Below, in pieces: positions 37,832 through 47,486 of a stretch of 64,000 nucleotides of DNA (position 1 is its first letter; the number at the start of each line of letters is the position of its first letter). Made by a program: the position numbers and the translations under genes. The stretch comes from Lactobacillus sp. PV034 (GTDB lineage Bacteria; Bacillota; Bacilli; Lactobacillales; Lactobacillaceae), in assembly GCF_014522305.1 (NCBI RefSeq), contig NZ_CP041982.1:873001-937000 (forward strand). The letters are read 5' to 3'. Below the pieces are notes generated by a model. It was not told the origin of the DNA and ran no database searches. It worked only from the letters and a program-made list of their open reading frames with translations.

Positions 37832-38527
37832 ACGAAAAATTTTTGCATATAATCCTGCTTGACGCGGAGTTTTAATCTGTAACTTTAATCCGGTAACGAT
37901 TTTGCGCTTCAGAGGTTTAGCACCCTCCATCCATGTACCAGTAAATACATGGATGGTCTTAGAATCTGACGATGGATTACACAATACCCCATCTGGATAA
38001 ACATGAATTCCATAATTTAACCATTGTTCTTGATTATTAGGCTTAGCATGATATTTATCCTTCAAAATATCTGAAACTGAGACAGTATTTACGCCTGCCA
38101 TTTGATTCTGACTATCAAATTCGAAATTTCGGTCATTATAGTAATCAAGCATGTCTTTTATTAACGGATGACCTGCTTCAGCTCCAAATACTGCAGTGAA
38201 AGGATTTTCCTTATTTTCAAATCCTACAAATGCACGATTATTCAGTAAACTGTGCAAATCATCTAAAACTAAAACATCAGTATCAAGATAAATTCCACCT
38301 TGCTCATAAATTGCTTTAGCTCGAATATAATCAGAAACAAAAGCCCACTTTTTTGCCTTATATGCTTGCTCAACATACTTATTTTCATGAATATCGAAAT
38401 TATTTTCATTCCATTCGATAATTTCATAATCAGTTAAGTGTTTCTTCCATGTCTCCATGCACTTTTGAATTTTTTTAGGTTTTGGATTACCGCCAACCCA
38501 AACATAATGAATTTTTTTAGGAATCAT
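37829..38527 (-). CDS. GT32-type glycosyltransferase (capsular/EPS)
   Basis: A 232-residue enzyme starting MIPKKIHYVWVGGNPKP. The segment FVSDYIRAKAIYEQGGIYLDTDVLVLDDL contains the DxD metal/nucleotide-sugar motif of the Gly_transf_sug family (OCH1-like). It adds one sugar to a lipid-linked repeat unit. It overlaps the preceding GT2 gene by 11 bases and is last in the cluster. Confidence 0.85.
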   Translation of the reverse strand: MIPKKIHYVWVGGNPKPKKIQKCMETWKKHLTDYEIIEWNENNFDIHENKYVEQAYKAKKWAFVSDYIRAKAIYEQGGIYLDTDVLVLDDLHSLLNNRAFVGFENKENPFTAVFGAEAGHPLIKDMLDYYNDRNFEFDSQNQMAGVNTVSVSDILKDKYHAKPNNQEQWLNYGIHVYPDGVLCNPSSDSKTIHVFTGTWMEGAKPLKRKIVTGLKLQIKTPRQAGLYAKIFR

Positions 38528-40499
38528 TTTTTACCTCTATATTTACAAAATCTTTAATTGTAAAAAATTCTAAGATTTCTTCTAATTTTCTTTTGTTTTT
38601 ATTTGCCACAATCATTGTTGCAGCTCCATCACCGATAATTTTCATTAGTTTCCAATAAAAATCATCTAATTTATTCTCTTTAATATATTTATTATAGAGC
38701 CTAATATCGGCACCAGTAAAAATCTTTAATTCTATAGGAATATCAATTTTAACTTTTTTAGTCAAATCATAATTTTGGGTAAAGTTAACAATCGCTTTTA
38801 AATAGGGGCTATCTAGACTCCTTACTCGACGACTGACAACATTTGGCGTAATGGCTCTAAGTTCTGTTTTTCCATGCCAAAATATTACCGGACAAATGCT
38901 AGATAAATGAAGTTTATTCATAATTCGATAGTAAAGCGACTGATATTTAAATACGGGAATTTTCAAATTACCAAGTATATGGTGTAATGTACGCAATTCG
39001 CCCGATAGGACATTAACACTACCATCGCTTGAATTTAAATAATTTCCTTCGAATACGCGATACTTTAACCCAATAAAATTAGAATTAATTACTTTTAATC
39101 CACTATTAGTTTGTGCATTATACCAGGCCGGTAAATTATTAGTTAAGTAATTTTCTTTTACTACAGTTTCAAATATTTCTCTACGCCAATAAGTAAAATC
39201 AACATATGGATTTCTTCCCAAGCCTAGGGCAGTCTTAGCTATGACTGTTTGACTATCATAATATGATTTAGTACGAATTATTTTTCCAGGGTGACCTTGC
39301 CCATCAATAGTTTGAATACCGATAAAAATACCATCACATTTTTCTCCCATTAAAGCCGCTGTGGCCCGATAAAAAACATTATTATCATATAACACATCAT
39401 CCGAATGGAGTATATAGCAAATGTTTCCAGTAATATACTTTAAGCCATTTTTTACTGCATTTAATTGGTCTTGGTTACTTTGCTTAATATACCGTACTGG
39501 TAACTTATTATATTTCAAATAGCGCCTTATTACTTCCTCTGTATTATCAGTTGAGCCATCATCAACAATGACTACCTCCCAATCTCGGAAAGTTTGCTTC
39601 TTGACTGATTCTAGTGTCTCTACAATCGTAGACGCTCCATTATAAGTTGGAATGATAACAGAAATCTTTTTACTTTTAGTATTTAAATTAATATTTCCAA
39701 AAAAATTTATAAATGCAAGATAAATCAAGAAAAATATTACTAAAAGTGCAACATTAAAAATTTTAGGAGAAACGATGATAATGCTACTTTCAGCAATAAA
39801 TAGATAAGCAAGACTTGTAATAATTACATGAATATTAAAAGTAAAAAGTTCTTTATCCGCAACAAGCAATTTTGCCAAGGGTACGACAATGATAATTCCA
39901 ATTGCTTCAACTCTCCATGCTAGTTCAGAAGCATCAAAATCAGGTAATTGCGGCGTAAACCATATCAATCCTACAAGTAAAGTAATTACATAAACAATTA
40001 AAAGAGCTAATCGCAACTGTTGTGTATGCGTAATTACTACTTGAACTAAATAGAAAATAATTGCAAATAGTGAAATAAATATAATCAGCCAATCTCCTGC
40101 AGGTTCCATATTATTAGCAAGAATATTGAGGTTAAGTAGAACTAGTAAGATATTTTTAACTGTGAAATGTTTATTTAGAAAATAAAGACTAGCTGCAAAA
40201 CATCCAATTCCTAAGCTGTAAACAAATGAAGACTCATTTAACGGATACCATTGGAAGAATTTAAAAACATTTAATATGCCAAGAGATACACTTAAAACCG
40301 TTATTGTTCTTTCGGTAAACCATTGATCTAAGCTACTTATATCACAAAAAAACAAAACAATTAACAGTAATAATGAGAGACTAGTTTCTAAAAGAAATTC
40401 AGTAAAAGTTGTCGTAAATGGCTCTAAAAATTGTAAAACTAAAGGAATTAAAAATAAAATTCCAATTAATATATTTTGTCTTCGTTTTTCTATAACCAT
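38517..40499 (-). CDS. Membrane protein fused to GT2 glycosyltransferase
   Basis: A 660-residue protein. Residues 10-270 are about eight to nine membrane helices. A GT2 domain follows (ISVIIPTYNGASTIVETLESVKKQTF, then VVIVDDGSTDNTEE and LHSDDVLYD as the DxD-like site). The last 200 residues are of unknown type. Most GT2 enzymes have helices after the catalytic domain; here they precede it. The start overlaps the GT4 stop by one base (TAATG). Confidence 0.82.
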   Translation of the reverse strand: MVIEKRRQNILIGILFLIPLVLQFLEPFTTTFTEFLLETSLSLLLLIVLFFCDISSLDQWFTERTITVLSVSLGILNVFKFFQWYPLNESSFVYSLGIGCFAASLYFLNKHFTVKNILLVLLNLNILANNMEPAGDWLIIFISLFAIIFYLVQVVITHTQQLRLALLIVYVITLLVGLIWFTPQLPDFDASELAWRVEAIGIIIVVPLAKLLVADKELFTFNIHVIITSLAYLFIAESSIIIVSPKIFNVALLVIFFLIYLAFINFFGNINLNTKSKKISVIIPTYNGASTIVETLESVKKQTFRDWEVVIVDDGSTDNTEEVIRRYLKYNKLPVRYIKQSNQDQLNAVKNGLKYITGNICYILHSDDVLYDNNVFYRATAALMGEKCDGIFIGIQTIDGQGHPGKIIRTKSYYDSQTVIAKTALGLGRNPYVDFTYWRREIFETVVKENYLTNNLPAWYNAQTNSGLKVINSNFIGLKYRVFEGNYLNSSDGSVNVLSGELRTLHHILGNLKIPVFKYQSLYYRIMNKLHLSSICPVIFWHGKTELRAITPNVVSRRVRSLDSPYLKAIVNFTQNYDLTKKVKIDIPIELKIFTGADIRLYNKYIKENKLDDFYWKLMKIIGDGAATMIVANKNKRKLEEILEFFTIKDFVNIEVKNDS

Positions 40500-41593
40500 T
40501 AAATCTCACCTAATAAAATTTTATAGTAATTTTCAATTGCTGCTAGTTGATTCTTCATAGAAAAAGTATTTGCAACATATTCTTTTTCACGTTTAGCAAT
40601 CGCTTGTAAATCCTGGTTACTCATCTTATAAGCCTGTAAGATTTTATTTTCTATTCCTATTTGATCACCAATCTTAACTACAAAACCATGTTGATCATCA
40701 GGAATCATTTTTTTAATATCACCAACACTAGTAGATAAGATTGGAACTAAATTATCACTTGCTTCTAAAAGTACTAAAGGAAAGCTTTCAGAATAAGAAG
40801 TTAATACTGCTAAATCCATTTTTCGGTAAAGTTCGATTATTTGTTTATGGGTCAAAAAGCCATGGAATGTAACTTGATCTGATATACCCAAATCTCTAGT
40901 TAAAGCCCGTAAATTATTTAGTTCATTGCCATCGCCAACTATATGCAAATGGATCTCTTTATTATTAGTTTCTTTAAGAGCTTTTAATAAAAGGTCTTGT
41001 CCCTTAATTTTTTCTGCTCGTGCAACATTAATAATATTAAAAAAGGGGTGATCATATTTAGGTAAGATATGATCGTGGAAAAATATGCCATTGTAAATTA
41101 CACAAATATTAGTTCTCAAAACATGAATTTTATTAACTAACAAATCTGCAAAATTCTGTGTTATTGCAAAAATTCCGTCCGCATTTTTTAGAGCATGAAT
41201 ATTTAATTTGGTAAATATATCCCCCATAATGCCTCGTCCTGCAAAATCTTTTAAAGGATCTGAATGAACAGTTATAACCCATTTGGCATTAATTTTTTTA
41301 TGAATCATATTCAAAAATAAATTTGCTCGTGCTCCATGAGTATGGACAACATCAAATTCATTCCGATTAATATAATTAATCAGCCGTTTTAACACGGCTA
41401 AATCATAACGATTTTTTGCTCCTAAAATTGTAGTTTTTATACCAGCTTTTTTTGCTGCTTCAGCAACAGGGCCTCTGCTTAATGTTAGTAACTCAAAATC
41501 TTTATTTTCTAATTTAGCTTCAGTTAAAAGATTGACAAGATGATAGAGTCCGCCACCCTTTTCTAAACCTGCATTAATATGTAAAACTTTCAT
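40499..41593 (-). CDS. GT4-family glycosyltransferase
   Basis: A 364-residue GT-B enzyme. The N-terminal half begins HINAGLEKGGGLYHLVNLLTEA; the C-terminal half has VARAEKIKGQDLLLKAL and the ESFPLVLLEASDNLVPILST donor-site motif (E-x7-E type). It uses a nucleotide sugar with retention of configuration; sugar and acceptor are unknown. The ribosome site is weak. Confidence 0.88.
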   Translation of the reverse strand: MKVLHINAGLEKGGGLYHLVNLLTEAKLENKDFELLTLSRGPVAEAAKKAGIKTTILGAKNRYDLAVLKRLINYINRNEFDVVHTHGARANLFLNMIHKKINAKWVITVHSDPLKDFAGRGIMGDIFTKLNIHALKNADGIFAITQNFADLLVNKIHVLRTNICVIYNGIFFHDHILPKYDHPFFNIINVARAEKIKGQDLLLKALKETNNKEIHLHIVGDGNELNNLRALTRDLGISDQVTFHGFLTHKQIIELYRKMDLAVLTSYSESFPLVLLEASDNLVPILSTSVGDIKKMIPDDQHGFVVKIGDQIGIENKILQAYKMSNQDLQAIAKREKEYVANTFSMKNQLAAIENYYKILLGEI

Positions 41594-41633
41594 TAAAGTA
41601 AAATCTTTCTAATAATTATCAGTACAAAGATAC

Positions 41634-42362
41634 TTATTTTTGCTTTTTGTTTCTTCGAACTTCTAAAACAAACTGTGGCAAAACTAACATCCTCTTGAAT
41701 CGCGTAGGTTCTTTTAAAAGACGGTAAAACCATTCAAGATGAGCTTTTTGAAAAATTAGCGGAGCTCTTTTGGTTTTACCCGAAAAGACATCAAAACTTC
41801 CACCAACTCCCATCATTATTGCAGGCAAGTTATTTTTCCGTAAGATTGATAATAACTGCTCTTGCCGCGGAAAGCCAATTGCAGCAAAAACCATATCAGG
41901 CTTTTTTGCTGCAATTCTATTAGCTACTTTATCTAAATCATCAGTAAAATATCCATCTTCGTATCCAACGAGTTCAATATTTGAATACTCAGAGTCAATC
42001 TTATTTTTTACAGCTTGGATAACTTCGGGTTTTGCCCCAATTAAATAAACTTTTAACTTGCGCAAATTAGCTACATGGAGTAACCAGACAAACAGATCAT
42101 ATCCTGTTACTCTTTCATTAATTGGCGTTTTTTGCATCTTACCTGCTAAAACTATTCCAATTCCATCCGCAGTTACAATATCAGCTTTAGAATTGATAAT
42201 TTTTAAAAATCTTTTATCCTTTTGAGCTAACATTACAATTTCAGGATTAGCAGTCACGATAAAAGTTGATAATCGTGAATCAATTCGTGAGATCAATTTA
42301 TTTTTAAATTGTTCTAGAGAATAATTATCAAAATTAATCCCTAATACTTCCACTTTACTCAT
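41634..42362 (-). CDS. WecG/TagA/CpsF glycosyltransferase (GT26)
   Basis: A 242-residue enzyme. The Thr37 and Asn39 of VTANPE and Asp66 of TADGIGI match the active-site residues known from TagA (Thr37, Asp65 in T. italicus). TagA adds ManNAc to undecaprenyl-PP-GlcNAc, the linkage-unit step of wall teichoic acid. The C-terminal amphipathic segment (LEWFYRLLKEPTRFKRMLVLPQF) anchors it to the membrane. Together with tagD and a TagF-like enzyme this points to a teichoic-acid-type polymer. Confidence 0.88.
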   Translation of the reverse strand: MSKVEVLGINFDNYSLEQFKNKLISRIDSRLSTFIVTANPEIVMLAQKDKRFLKIINSKADIVTADGIGIVLAGKMQKTPINERVTGYDLFVWLLHVANLRKLKVYLIGAKPEVIQAVKNKIDSEYSNIELVGYEDGYFTDDLDKVANRIAAKKPDMVFAAIGFPRQEQLLSILRKNNLPAIMMGVGGSFDVFSGKTKRAPLIFQKAHLEWFYRLLKEPTRFKRMLVLPQFVLEVRRNKKQK

Positions 42363-42380
42363 AAATACTTCTTTCTATTT

Positions 42381-43811
42381 TTAAGCCCTTTTTAGCATTT
42401 TCTTAATCATAAAGGCAATATCCTTATTAAGATCTAGCTTAAACAAAATCATCAATAAAGCATACAAAACCATTATTAGAATAGACTTCACTGCCATATT
42501 AATAAAAGCTGATGGAATTATATTGGGTAGTATCAACCCCACAACCAAGCAAAGTAAAGCTATTCCACCATATTTTGGAATATCTTTAAATACATAGGTA
42601 AATGAATAATCATCGCGGACAATCCAAACACGAAGGATACAAACAACTAATTCAACAATTAAAATTGCAATTAATGCTCCAGTTGCTCCATAGTGTTTAT
42701 CTAAAAAGTAAGTTAAGATCAACTCACAAATAGCACCAATTACTACTGGAAGAGCATACTCTTTATCTCTTTGATTTGCTAAAGCAAATTGATTAGCAAA
42801 AACACCTCCAAGTGGAATGATAATAATCGTTAAAGTAAACCAAAACATCAAATTTGTCATTGGAATATATTGCTGACCAAAGAAAAATGGTACAAATTGT
42901 TTAGTATTAATCATAACAACTACTGCAAAAATACAGCCTAACATTACTGTAACTTCCAATGATTTTTTCAAAACTACCTTCTGTTTTTCTTTACCCTCAG
43001 CGGCCATTTTGGGCATCATCACTAAAGTAATACTAGTTATAACACCCAGGATCATATTTGAAATTCTTTGCGAGTTGTCATAAAAAGAAACTTGAGTTGA
43101 ATTTTGGTACCAACCCAGAATCGGTTTATCTAATGAAGTATAAACCTGAGTCGCAATTTGAGGAATTAAGAGTGTAACAATTGCAATAGCAGATTCTTTA
43201 AACTTATAGAAATGTGGCCTAGGTTTTCCAACATAATTTTTGATATTTATCCAAAATACAAATGAACCTAGTAAGGTTGATAAAGACATGATCAACATAT
43301 ATTTCCAAAGATCACTTGGATTTTTGACTAGCATAAATATTAATCCAACTGATAATAATTTTACAGTTGTATTTCTTAAAACGACTTTGCCAAATTCTTG
43401 TAATCCCTGAAAAAACCAAGCAATATCCAACTGAGCTGATATCATAAAAGGAATCATTAATAAGATATAGTTCCAATACTGAACCTTAGCAAAATAGACT
43501 ATTACTATGGTTGCCACAATCATTATGACGCTTGCTAAAGCCTGGAAATACCATAATCCCCAAAATGCTCTTCCCAATTCTTCTTTAGTACTTTTGGCTC
43601 TAATTCTGGAAACAGTACGCATTCCAATATATGATACAGATATAGAACAAAATACCATTAAGAACTGAATTGTATTATTGACACTACTATAGATACCATA
43701 AGTACTAGGTCCTAAATTTCGTGACAAATATGGTACTGTGACCAATGGCACAAGTACTAAAAAAATCTGATAAATCGCATTATAAAAAATATTTAATAAT
43801 GTTCGTTTCAA
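42381..43811 (-). CDS. Polysaccharide flippase (Wzx/MATE-like)
   Basis: A 476-residue membrane protein with about 14 helices (LVPLVTVPYLSRNLGPSTYGIYS at the start, typical of PST-family flippases). It moves undecaprenyl-linked oligosaccharide across the membrane. It begins with TTG (43811-43809) with AAGGTG upstream. Its presence next to a TagF-like enzyme suggests export of a repeat unit by flipping rather than by the TagGH ABC pump. Confidence 0.88.
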   Translation of the reverse strand: MKRTLLNIFYNAIYQIFLVLVPLVTVPYLSRNLGPSTYGIYSSVNNTIQFLMVFCSISVSYIGMRTVSRIRAKSTKEELGRAFWGLWYFQALASVIMIVATIVIVYFAKVQYWNYILLMIPFMISAQLDIAWFFQGLQEFGKVVLRNTTVKLLSVGLIFMLVKNPSDLWKYMLIMSLSTLLGSFVFWINIKNYVGKPRPHFYKFKESAIAIVTLLIPQIATQVYTSLDKPILGWYQNSTQVSFYDNSQRISNMILGVITSITLVMMPKMAAEGKEKQKVVLKKSLEVTVMLGCIFAVVVMINTKQFVPFFFGQQYIPMTNLMFWFTLTIIIIPLGGVFANQFALANQRDKEYALPVVIGAICELILTYFLDKHYGATGALIAILIVELVVCILRVWIVRDDYSFTYVFKDIPKYGGIALLCLVVGLILPNIIPSAFINMAVKSILIMVLYALLMILFKLDLNKDIAFMIKKMLKRA

Positions 43812-43827
43812 AACAATTTCACCTTAA

Positions 43828-44964
43828 CTAAAGATTATCAAAATTACGTTTACAATTATTTTGCAAAGGTGCAGTATAGGAAAGTTTTAGCCAGTATTTT
43901 CGTTTTTCTTCAAAACTTTCATTACTTAAGGTTGCAATCTGACTAACCAATTCTCTTTGATTATTAACGGTTGGACCCGGAACCACATCTTCATATGGAT
44001 CAATTAATAATCCACGAGTTTTTTCGTATTGCTCTAAATAATTAGTAATGAAAATTATTGGTTTATTTAAATGTAGATAATCAAAATATATTGAAGAAAA
44101 ATCAGTCATTAAATAATCAGTTAATCCTAATAATTCGTAAAGATCATAATTATTTTCTTCCAAATAACTGTTATTTAAAAATACAATATTCGAATAATTC
44201 TTTCCCTTATTCTCGAACAATTTCATTTCATATGGATGTAATTTGATAATAAGGTAATGATGAAGTTTTCGTAACTCTTGATTTAACTTTTCTCCATCAA
44301 AATCAGCAAAAGCAAAAAAATTACCCATTTTAATTTTATTCATTACTTCTTTATCATCCAATTCAAAACGAAAAGTTGGCATATAAATTCCGACTTTGCC
44401 ATCTTTATCATTAGTATTAAAAAGTGAATTTAAAAGCTCTTTTTTTGAAACTACAGGTGCATATAAGGCATCGATTCTTGGAAAACCATTATTAATATAT
44501 TTTTTACCCTCAATTCCTACGCACGCACTCATCAAAGTATCATATAAAGCACTACTGGAGATTACTCGATCAGCTATATTTTGCCAAATTTTCATATTAT
44601 GCAGGTCATTTTTATAACTATCGTTAGCAGCCATGAAACCCATCCGTTTTAAAGGAATTCCATGCCAAAAATTTGTACATATTTGTTTTTTCTTTATCTT
44701 AAAAGGTTGATGGGTAGTAAAAAGGTACTTGGCTGCTGCAATTTTCTTCCATGTTTGCCAAGATAAATGGGAACTTGGCCATGGTTCCACTAAAACTGTT
44801 TCAACTTCGGAATGGTTAACTTTTAGATATTTATAAAAAATATAACCATTCGAACCTGAGCGACCACTACCGTTCAATATTACATATAAATTATCATCTG
44901 TTGGAGTCCAACGTAAAATAAACTTAATAAAATTCAAATATATCTTAAATAAAAAATTTTTCAT
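43828..44964 (-). CDS. CDP-glycerol glycerophosphotransferase family protein (TagB/TagF-like)
   Basis: A 378-residue enzyme that transfers glycerol-phosphate (or ribitol-phosphate) from CDP-glycerol to a lipid-linked acceptor at the inner membrane face. FWHGIPLKRMG contains the catalytic His; TDFSSIYFDYLHLNKPIIF and the end EKTRGLLIDPYEDVVPGPTV are the other signature pieces. At this length it matches TagB-like primases more than the 700-residue TagF polymerases. It is the first gene of the minus-strand cluster, divergent from tagD which makes its donor. AGGAG precedes the ATG. Confidence 0.88.
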   Translation of the reverse strand: MKNFLFKIYLNFIKFILRWTPTDDNLYVILNGSGRSGSNGYIFYKYLKVNHSEVETVLVEPWPSSHLSWQTWKKIAAAKYLFTTHQPFKIKKKQICTNFWHGIPLKRMGFMAANDSYKNDLHNMKIWQNIADRVISSSALYDTLMSACVGIEGKKYINNGFPRIDALYAPVVSKKELLNSLFNTNDKDGKVGIYMPTFRFELDDKEVMNKIKMGNFFAFADFDGEKLNQELRKLHHYLIIKLHPYEMKLFENKGKNYSNIVFLNNSYLEENNYDLYELLGLTDYLMTDFSSIYFDYLHLNKPIIFITNYLEQYEKTRGLLIDPYEDVVPGPTVNNQRELVSQIATLSNESFEEKRKYWLKLSYTAPLQNNCKRNFDNL

Positions 44965-45087
44965 GTTTTCTCCTATAATATAGTTATTTTAACAAACTAC
45001 ATCAGGATAAAATAAAAAAAATTTAAACTTTTACTATTTCTTCACTTATATGTTTTGTTAAAATTGAATTATTATAAGGAGACAACA

Positions 45088-45474
45088 ATGAAAAAAATTA
45101 TTACTTACGGTACTTTTGACCTCTTACATTATGGACATGTACGTTTGCTTAAGCGCGCTAAAGAATTGGGAGATTATTTAATTGTAGGCTTATCGACCGA
45201 TGAATTTAATGAATTTAAGAAACATAAGCAAGCTTATAATGATTATGCAGAAAGAAAATATATTCTTGAAGCTATCCGCTATGTAGATGAAGTAATTCCT
45301 GAAGAGGATTGGGATCAAAAAATCAAAGATGTCCAAAAATATGATATCGATACATTTGTAATGGGTGATGATTGGAAGGGGCAATTCGACTTTCTTAAGC
45401 CATATACCAATGTTGTTTATTTACCCCGTACTCCCGGCATCTCTACCACTAAAATAAAAGAAGATCTTAAATAA
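45088..45474 (+). CDS. tagD: Glycerol-3-phosphate cytidylyltransferase
   Basis: A 128-residue enzyme that makes CDP-glycerol from CTP and glycerol-3-phosphate. GTFDLLHYGHVRLLKRA holds the HxGH CTP-binding motif, and RTPGISTTKIK near the end is the second signature (RTEGISTT in many relatives). The start is the ATG at 45088 with AAGGAG; an upstream in-frame ATG at 45055 precedes that site. It supplies the divergent TagB/F-like transferase. Confidence 0.94.
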   Translation: MKKIITYGTFDLLHYGHVRLLKRAKELGDYLIVGLSTDEFNEFKKHKQAYNDYAERKYILEAIRYVDEVIPEEDWDQKIKDVQKYDIDTFVMGDDWKGQFDFLKPYTNVVYLPRTPGISTTKIKEDLK

Positions 45475-45504
45475 AAAGTGCATTACTTAAGTAATGCACT
45501 TTTT
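45473..45504. terminator. Bidirectional terminator tagD / gntR
   Basis: A perfect palindrome centred on CTTAAG (45486-45491), AAAAAGTGCATTACTT plus its complement, lies between convergent genes. Confidence 0.9.
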
Positions 45505-45505
45505 A

Positions 45506-46216
45506 TTAGTTATTATTTTTGGAAAAAGTAAATTCAAACCTATCAGCTACATAAGAGGCAAGAACATACTCAAAAGGTTGTCCATTACTTAACTCCGTTA
45601 TTTGCCGACGTGTAACTAAGGGATCACCTTTATTAATCGATAAAAGTTTAGCATCATTCTCATTTGCAACTGCAGCTCCGATATTTTCAATAACATTTCC
45701 GATCTTATAACCTCCAGCATTTTCTAAAGTTTTATATAAACTAGAAGCGATCTCATCTTTGGAAAACTCAGCAATCAAAGGAGAAGGAATTGCTGCCACT
45801 TCGTAACAAATAGGAATATTATCAGCTGATCTAACCCGTTCCATCCGCAGTACTGAAGTATCATCATCAATTTTAAGTTTTTCTTTTTCAGATAGAGATG
45901 GTTTTGTTATTCGATAAGAAATTAATTTATTAGTTGGTATTTGACCATTAGCACGCATAATTTCTGTAAATGACATGATACCTGACATTTTTTCTTGAAC
46001 TTTTTGACTCGCTACATAAGTTCCACTGCCAAGTCGTCTTTCTAAAATACCTTCATCTTCAAGTGTCTTAATGGCTTGTCTTAATGTCATGCGTGAAACA
46101 TTAAATTGCTGCGCCAAATGTCGCTCAGCAGGTATTCTTTCTCCAACTTTATATTTTTTATTTTCAATATCACGTTTTATTTGATTATGAATTTTTATAT
46201 AAATAGGTTCTTGCAT
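45506..46216 (-). CDS. GntR/HutC-family regulator (NagR/DasR-like)
   Basis: A 236-residue regulator. The N-terminal winged helix (YKVGERIPAERHLAQQFNVSRMTLRQAIKTLEDEGILERRLGSGTYVAS) is followed by a UTRA ligand domain (about 95-230). The plan is that of NagR/YvoA/DasR, which bind GlcN-6-P or GlcNAc-6-P and repress amino-sugar genes. A dre-like half site (GTGGTCTAGA) lies 35-45 bp upstream, and nagA is 5 kb away. I infer control of GlcNAc use. GGAG precedes the ATG by seven bases. Confidence 0.85.
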   Translation of the reverse strand: MQEPIYIKIHNQIKRDIENKKYKVGERIPAERHLAQQFNVSRMTLRQAIKTLEDEGILERRLGSGTYVASQKVQEKMSGIMSFTEIMRANGQIPTNKLISYRITKPSLSEKEKLKIDDDTSVLRMERVRSADNIPICYEVAAIPSPLIAEFSKDEIASSLYKTLENAGGYKIGNVIENIGAAVANENDAKLLSINKGDPLVTRRQITELSNGQPFEYVLASYVADRFEFTFSKNNN

Positions 46217-46246
46217 AAAAAATCTCCAGGTCTTTACTAAATTTTA

Positions 46247-46262
46247 TTCTCTAGACCACAAG
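46247..46262 (-). promoter_or_regulatory. dre-like operator upstream of gntR
   Basis: The minus strand reads TTGTGGTCTAGAGAAT. The left half matches the DasR/NagR consensus TGGTCTAGACCA; the right half is degenerate. Confidence 0.5.
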
Positions 46263-46276
46263 TTTTATTTTTAAAA

Positions 46277-47395
46277 CTAATCGTTCTTTTTTATTTTCCA
46301 TTTCAAACCAATTATATCAATATTTGATTCACTAAGTCCTTCAATATCTATACTTTCTTGACTGGCAGAAAGTACTTTTAGTTTTATTCTTGAATTATCA
46401 TGCACTGCCATAAGTGAACCATTAGGATTTAAAATTAGATCTTTTCCTTTTAAAATAGCATTTTTATTAAGAGCTAAAAAGTATTCAAAATGATTTCCTC
46501 CCGAAAAAGCTGTTCTTGTTGCATCAGCCTTCACTTGATCCTGAAAATCTGCATGACTGAGAATTGTACAATTGTTCAAAGTTATTTGCGCTTGATCACA
46601 TACAATTAAGCGATCCATTCGGCAATTTTGCATGATAAGTTTTACTTTTTTATCAACAAAAACTCCCCCGGCAAATGTGCATCTAATTATATTAGCCCAG
46701 CTTTCATCTGATAAATAAAGTGCTGTATCATCGCGCGCTAAAATACTAGAATTAATCATATTCATCCAGGTTGAACCATGAACTAATAATTTATCAATTT
46801 GACTATTATTAATATCCAATTCACTGTTAGAGCCAGGATAAGTACTGACACTGCCATTTATTTTTGAACTAGAAATAATGGCTGTCCCTTTTCCTTGAAT
46901 ACCTATAGCGGCATATTTATCCGATGGATAATCAATTAAGCTATCATTCATTGTTATTCTAAAATCAGCACTTTCAAACAGAGACAAACTTGCTCCAACA
47001 ATTTTCGTTGAAAAAAGCTCAAGAGTACATTTTCCATTAATTGCAATTCCAGCAGTATCATCATTGCCACCATGAATCACTGCGTTTCTCATTGTTAGAT
47101 ATGTATTTGCTGCGTATTCTACAAAGATAGCATTATTTTTAGTTTTAGTATTAAGAGCAATATTTTCTAAAGTAAAAAAACTACAATCTTCGCCTAACAC
47201 AAAATATCCTTCTATTACAGTATCTTCAGGACTAGAACCCGTTCCCTTAATAGTTAGATCAACTACATTAAATCCTGGTTCTATTTGATAATAGCCCGGT
47301 TCTAACAATAAAACGTCATCAGGTTGAATATTCTTAAGTGCTTCTTTCCACTCTACTTCATCTCCAGCAGATCCTACCTTAACCAACCTTGTCAT
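46277..47395 (-). CDS. Right-handed beta-helix (pectin-lyase-like) protein, cytosolic
   Basis: A 372-residue protein made of about 14 irregular beta-helix coils with the repeating pattern of short hydrophobic strands and Asn/Ser turns (LTMRNAVIHGG, IISSSKING, INNSQIDKLLV, LNNCTILSHADF). There is no signal peptide, membrane helix or anchor. No catalytic set of pectate lyases is visible. It may be a structural or carbohydrate-binding protein; I do not recognise an exact family. The ATG at 47395 has AAAGGA upstream. It stands alone between gntR and a divergent rhodanese gene. Confidence 0.65.
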   Translation of the reverse strand: MTRLVKVGSAGDEVEWKEALKNIQPDDVLLLEPGYYQIEPGFNVVDLTIKGTGSSPEDTVIEGYFVLGEDCSFFTLENIALNTKTKNNAIFVEYAANTYLTMRNAVIHGGNDDTAGIAINGKCTLELFSTKIVGASLSLFESADFRITMNDSLIDYPSDKYAAIGIQGKGTAIISSSKINGSVSTYPGSNSELDINNSQIDKLLVHGSTWMNMINSSILARDDTALYLSDESWANIIRCTFAGGVFVDKKVKLIMQNCRMDRLIVCDQAQITLNNCTILSHADFQDQVKADATRTAFSGGNHFEYFLALNKNAILKGKDLILNPNGSLMAVHDNSRIKLKVLSASQESIDIEGLSESNIDIIGLKWKIKKND

Positions 47396-47486
47396 GACTT
47401 GTTTCCTTTCTTCCAAAATTATTCATAATTAATTCCACTTTCCTCCAAAAAATATCTATAAAATTTAACTTATGGAGGTATAAAAT

